A stretch of 5,746 nucleotides of DNA from Methylococcaceae bacterium NSM2-1. Its GTDB lineage: Bacteria > Pseudomonadota > Gammaproteobacteria > Methylococcales > Methylomonadaceae. The translations under genes and the position numbers were made by a program. The notes below the pieces were generated by a model that saw nothing but the letters and a program-made list of their open reading frames with translations, was not told where the DNA came from and searched no databases. This document shows, one piece after another, positions 4,602 through 5,746 of the stretch (within the stretch, counting starts at the first letter, position 1; every line of letters starts with the position of its first letter). The stretch covers positions 1 through 5,746 of the forward strand of contig NQJI01000208.1 in assembly GCA_002256705.1 (NCBI GenBank), read 5' to 3'.

Positions 4602-5746
4602 TGAAATCATGGTTTAAAAGTGGAACTCCCTGGATATGGCTCAATGCAGCGGCAGTCAGTACTAGCCTTATTATGGTCGTGGGGGTGTTGGGCCTGGTTA
4701 CAGTGCGTGGGGCAGGGCATTTCTGGCCATCTCAAGTGACCCAATTCAGTTATCAGGAAGAAGGTAAACAGCCCCAGATAATTATTGGTGAAAAAGTTGA
4801 TACCAGCATAACGCCAGCCGCGATGGCTAAATCGACTGGTTTTAAAATGGCCGATAATGAAGACACTCTGGTGCAGTATTTAATTAAAACAGGTAACCGT
4901 GATGTGACGGGTTCTGACTTTCGCTGGATACAGGAACGCAATGTGAAGGAGCAGAGCGATCCGGTCGATATGATGGTTGTGGAACGCCGGGAGTGGGGTA
5001 ATTTTTATGGACAGTTGGTCGAAGTTAAAGAAAGCGGCAAAGCTATCGCCACAGGAGAACAGGCTTGGCCTGTCGTTCAGACAAGGATAGAAGATGCTTT
5101 AGCAGTTTTTAAGGAAATAGCGCATTTAGAAAAAAAGGAAATTGGTGCCATAAACTATGGCTTGGAACGCTTAAGGCTTGAACAAAGAAAATTGGAATTG
5201 AAAAATAGCCTGGATGATGCGGCGAAACAACAGATTGCTGCGGAAAAAGCCGCTTATGAAGCCCAATACAAGCAATATCAAATTCAGTTAGCCGAGCTAT
5301 ATCAGAAAATAAGGCGCGATAGTCTGGTTGCCAGGACCGAAAATGGTAGCACTCTGGAAATTCCTTTGGCCAAGGTGGTGAGAGCCTTCCAGCCTAATGC
5401 CATGAGTTTGTTTGATAAAATCGTTCATTATGGGACCAAGGTGGTTGAATTTTTAGCTGACGATCCGCGTGAAGCCAATACCGAAGGCGGTATTTTTCCG
5501 GCTATATTCGGTACCGTGATGATGGTTATGATGATGTCGGTTATTGTTACGCCATTTGGAGTGATTGCTGCCGTGTATTTGCGGGAGTACGCCAAACAAG
5601 GTTTTATTACACGGCTGATCAGAATTGCAGTTAACAATCTTGCGGGTGTCCCCTCTGTTGTTTATGGGGTATTTGGATTAGGCTTTTTTGTTTACATTTT
5701 GGGCGGAAACATCGACCAATTGTTTTTTCCTGAATCAGCGCCTGCG
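4598..5746 (+). CDS. pstA: Phosphate ABC transporter permease PstA, long form with coiled-coil insertion (partial)
   Basis: An open frame runs to the right edge (383 residues from the ATG at 4598; the C-terminus is missing). This is the partner channel subunit of PstC. Helix 1 (about 18-36) is followed by a roughly 260-residue, probably periplasmic region. It includes RREWGNFYG (about 130-138) and a charged Lys/Glu/Gln/Ala-rich stretch (about 163-245) likely to form a coiled coil. The permease core begins near 298 with GGIFPAIFGTVMM and continues through PFGVIAAVYLREYA and NNLAGVPSVVYGVFGLG (347-363), typical of PstA. E. coli PstA has under 300 residues in total and lacks this insertion. The start overlaps the pstC stop as ATGA (4598-4601), with a second in-frame ATG at 4601; either implies translational coupling to pstC, and no strong Shine-Dalgarno is visible. 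pstB would be expected next. Confidence 0.93.
   Translation, partial: MMKSWFKSGTPWIWLNAAAVSTSLIMVVGVLGLVTVRGAGHFWPSQVTQFSYQEEGKQPQIIIGEKVDTSITPAAMAKSTGFKMADNEDTLVQYLIKTGNRDVTGSDFRWIQERNVKEQSDPVDMMVVERREWGNFYGQLVEVKESGKAIATGEQAWPVVQTRIEDALAVFKEIAHLEKKEIGAINYGLERLRLEQRKLELKNSLDDAAKQQIAAEKAAYEAQYKQYQIQLAELYQKIRRDSLVARTENGSTLEIPLAKVVRAFQPNAMSLFDKIVHYGTKVVEFLADDPREANTEGGIFPAIFGTVMMVMMMSVIVTPFGVIAAVYLREYAKQGFITRLIRIAVNNLAGVPSVVYGVFGLGFFVYILGGNIDQLFFPESAPA

Noticed and set aside
4753..5637. Minus-strand open frames opposite pstA
   Set aside because: They are shadows of pstA: low-complexity translations with no family features.

Overview
The window carries the start of a high-affinity phosphate uptake (Pst) locus from what is probably a gammaproteobacterium. 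The clues are the domain make-up of the permeases (an unusually long PstC and PstA, each with a large insertion after the first membrane helix), a PhoB-type box in front of pstS, and a moderately AT-rich composition. The neighbourhood of a CYTH/CHAD-like gene, sixA and pst would fit a methanotroph of the Methylococcales. That assignment is a guess from memory of similar proteins and cannot be proved here.

Layout. Positions 1-487, minus strand: the N-terminal part of a gene whose protein looks like a degenerate CYTH domain, the usual N-terminal partner of a polyphosphate-binding CHAD domain; it runs off the left edge. Positions 488-597: a divergent intergenic region with two short direct repeats and possible promoter elements. 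Positions 598-1116, plus: sixA, a histidine phosphatase. Positions 1117-1255: the pstS promoter region, with a clear 18-bp Pho box embedded in a perfect 31-bp palindrome. Positions 1256-2239: pstS, the periplasmic phosphate-binding protein. Positions 2240-2453: intergenic, with a strong intrinsic terminator (2369-2408) followed at once by a second, degenerate Pho-box-like promoter. Positions 2454-4601: pstC, a permease with a beta-propeller-like insertion. Positions 4598-5746: pstA, overlapping pstC by four bases, with a coiled-coil insertion and cut by the right edge. pstB and phoU would be expected just beyond the window.

How it works together. PstS captures phosphate in the periplasm and hands it to the PstC-PstA channel, driven by PstB (not seen). 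The regulatory layout suggests two transcription units: a strongly expressed, separately terminated pstS, and a pstCA... unit restarted by its own weaker PhoB-type promoter. That would give the excess of binding protein over permease such systems need. The CYTH/CHAD-like gene and sixA add possible links to polyphosphate and phosphohistidine signalling.

Most of this is a recognisable phosphate-starvation locus. The parts worth a second look are the regulatory architecture (palindromic Pho operator, terminator plus second Pho-like promoter, possibly leaderless pstC mRNA) and the two permease insertions.
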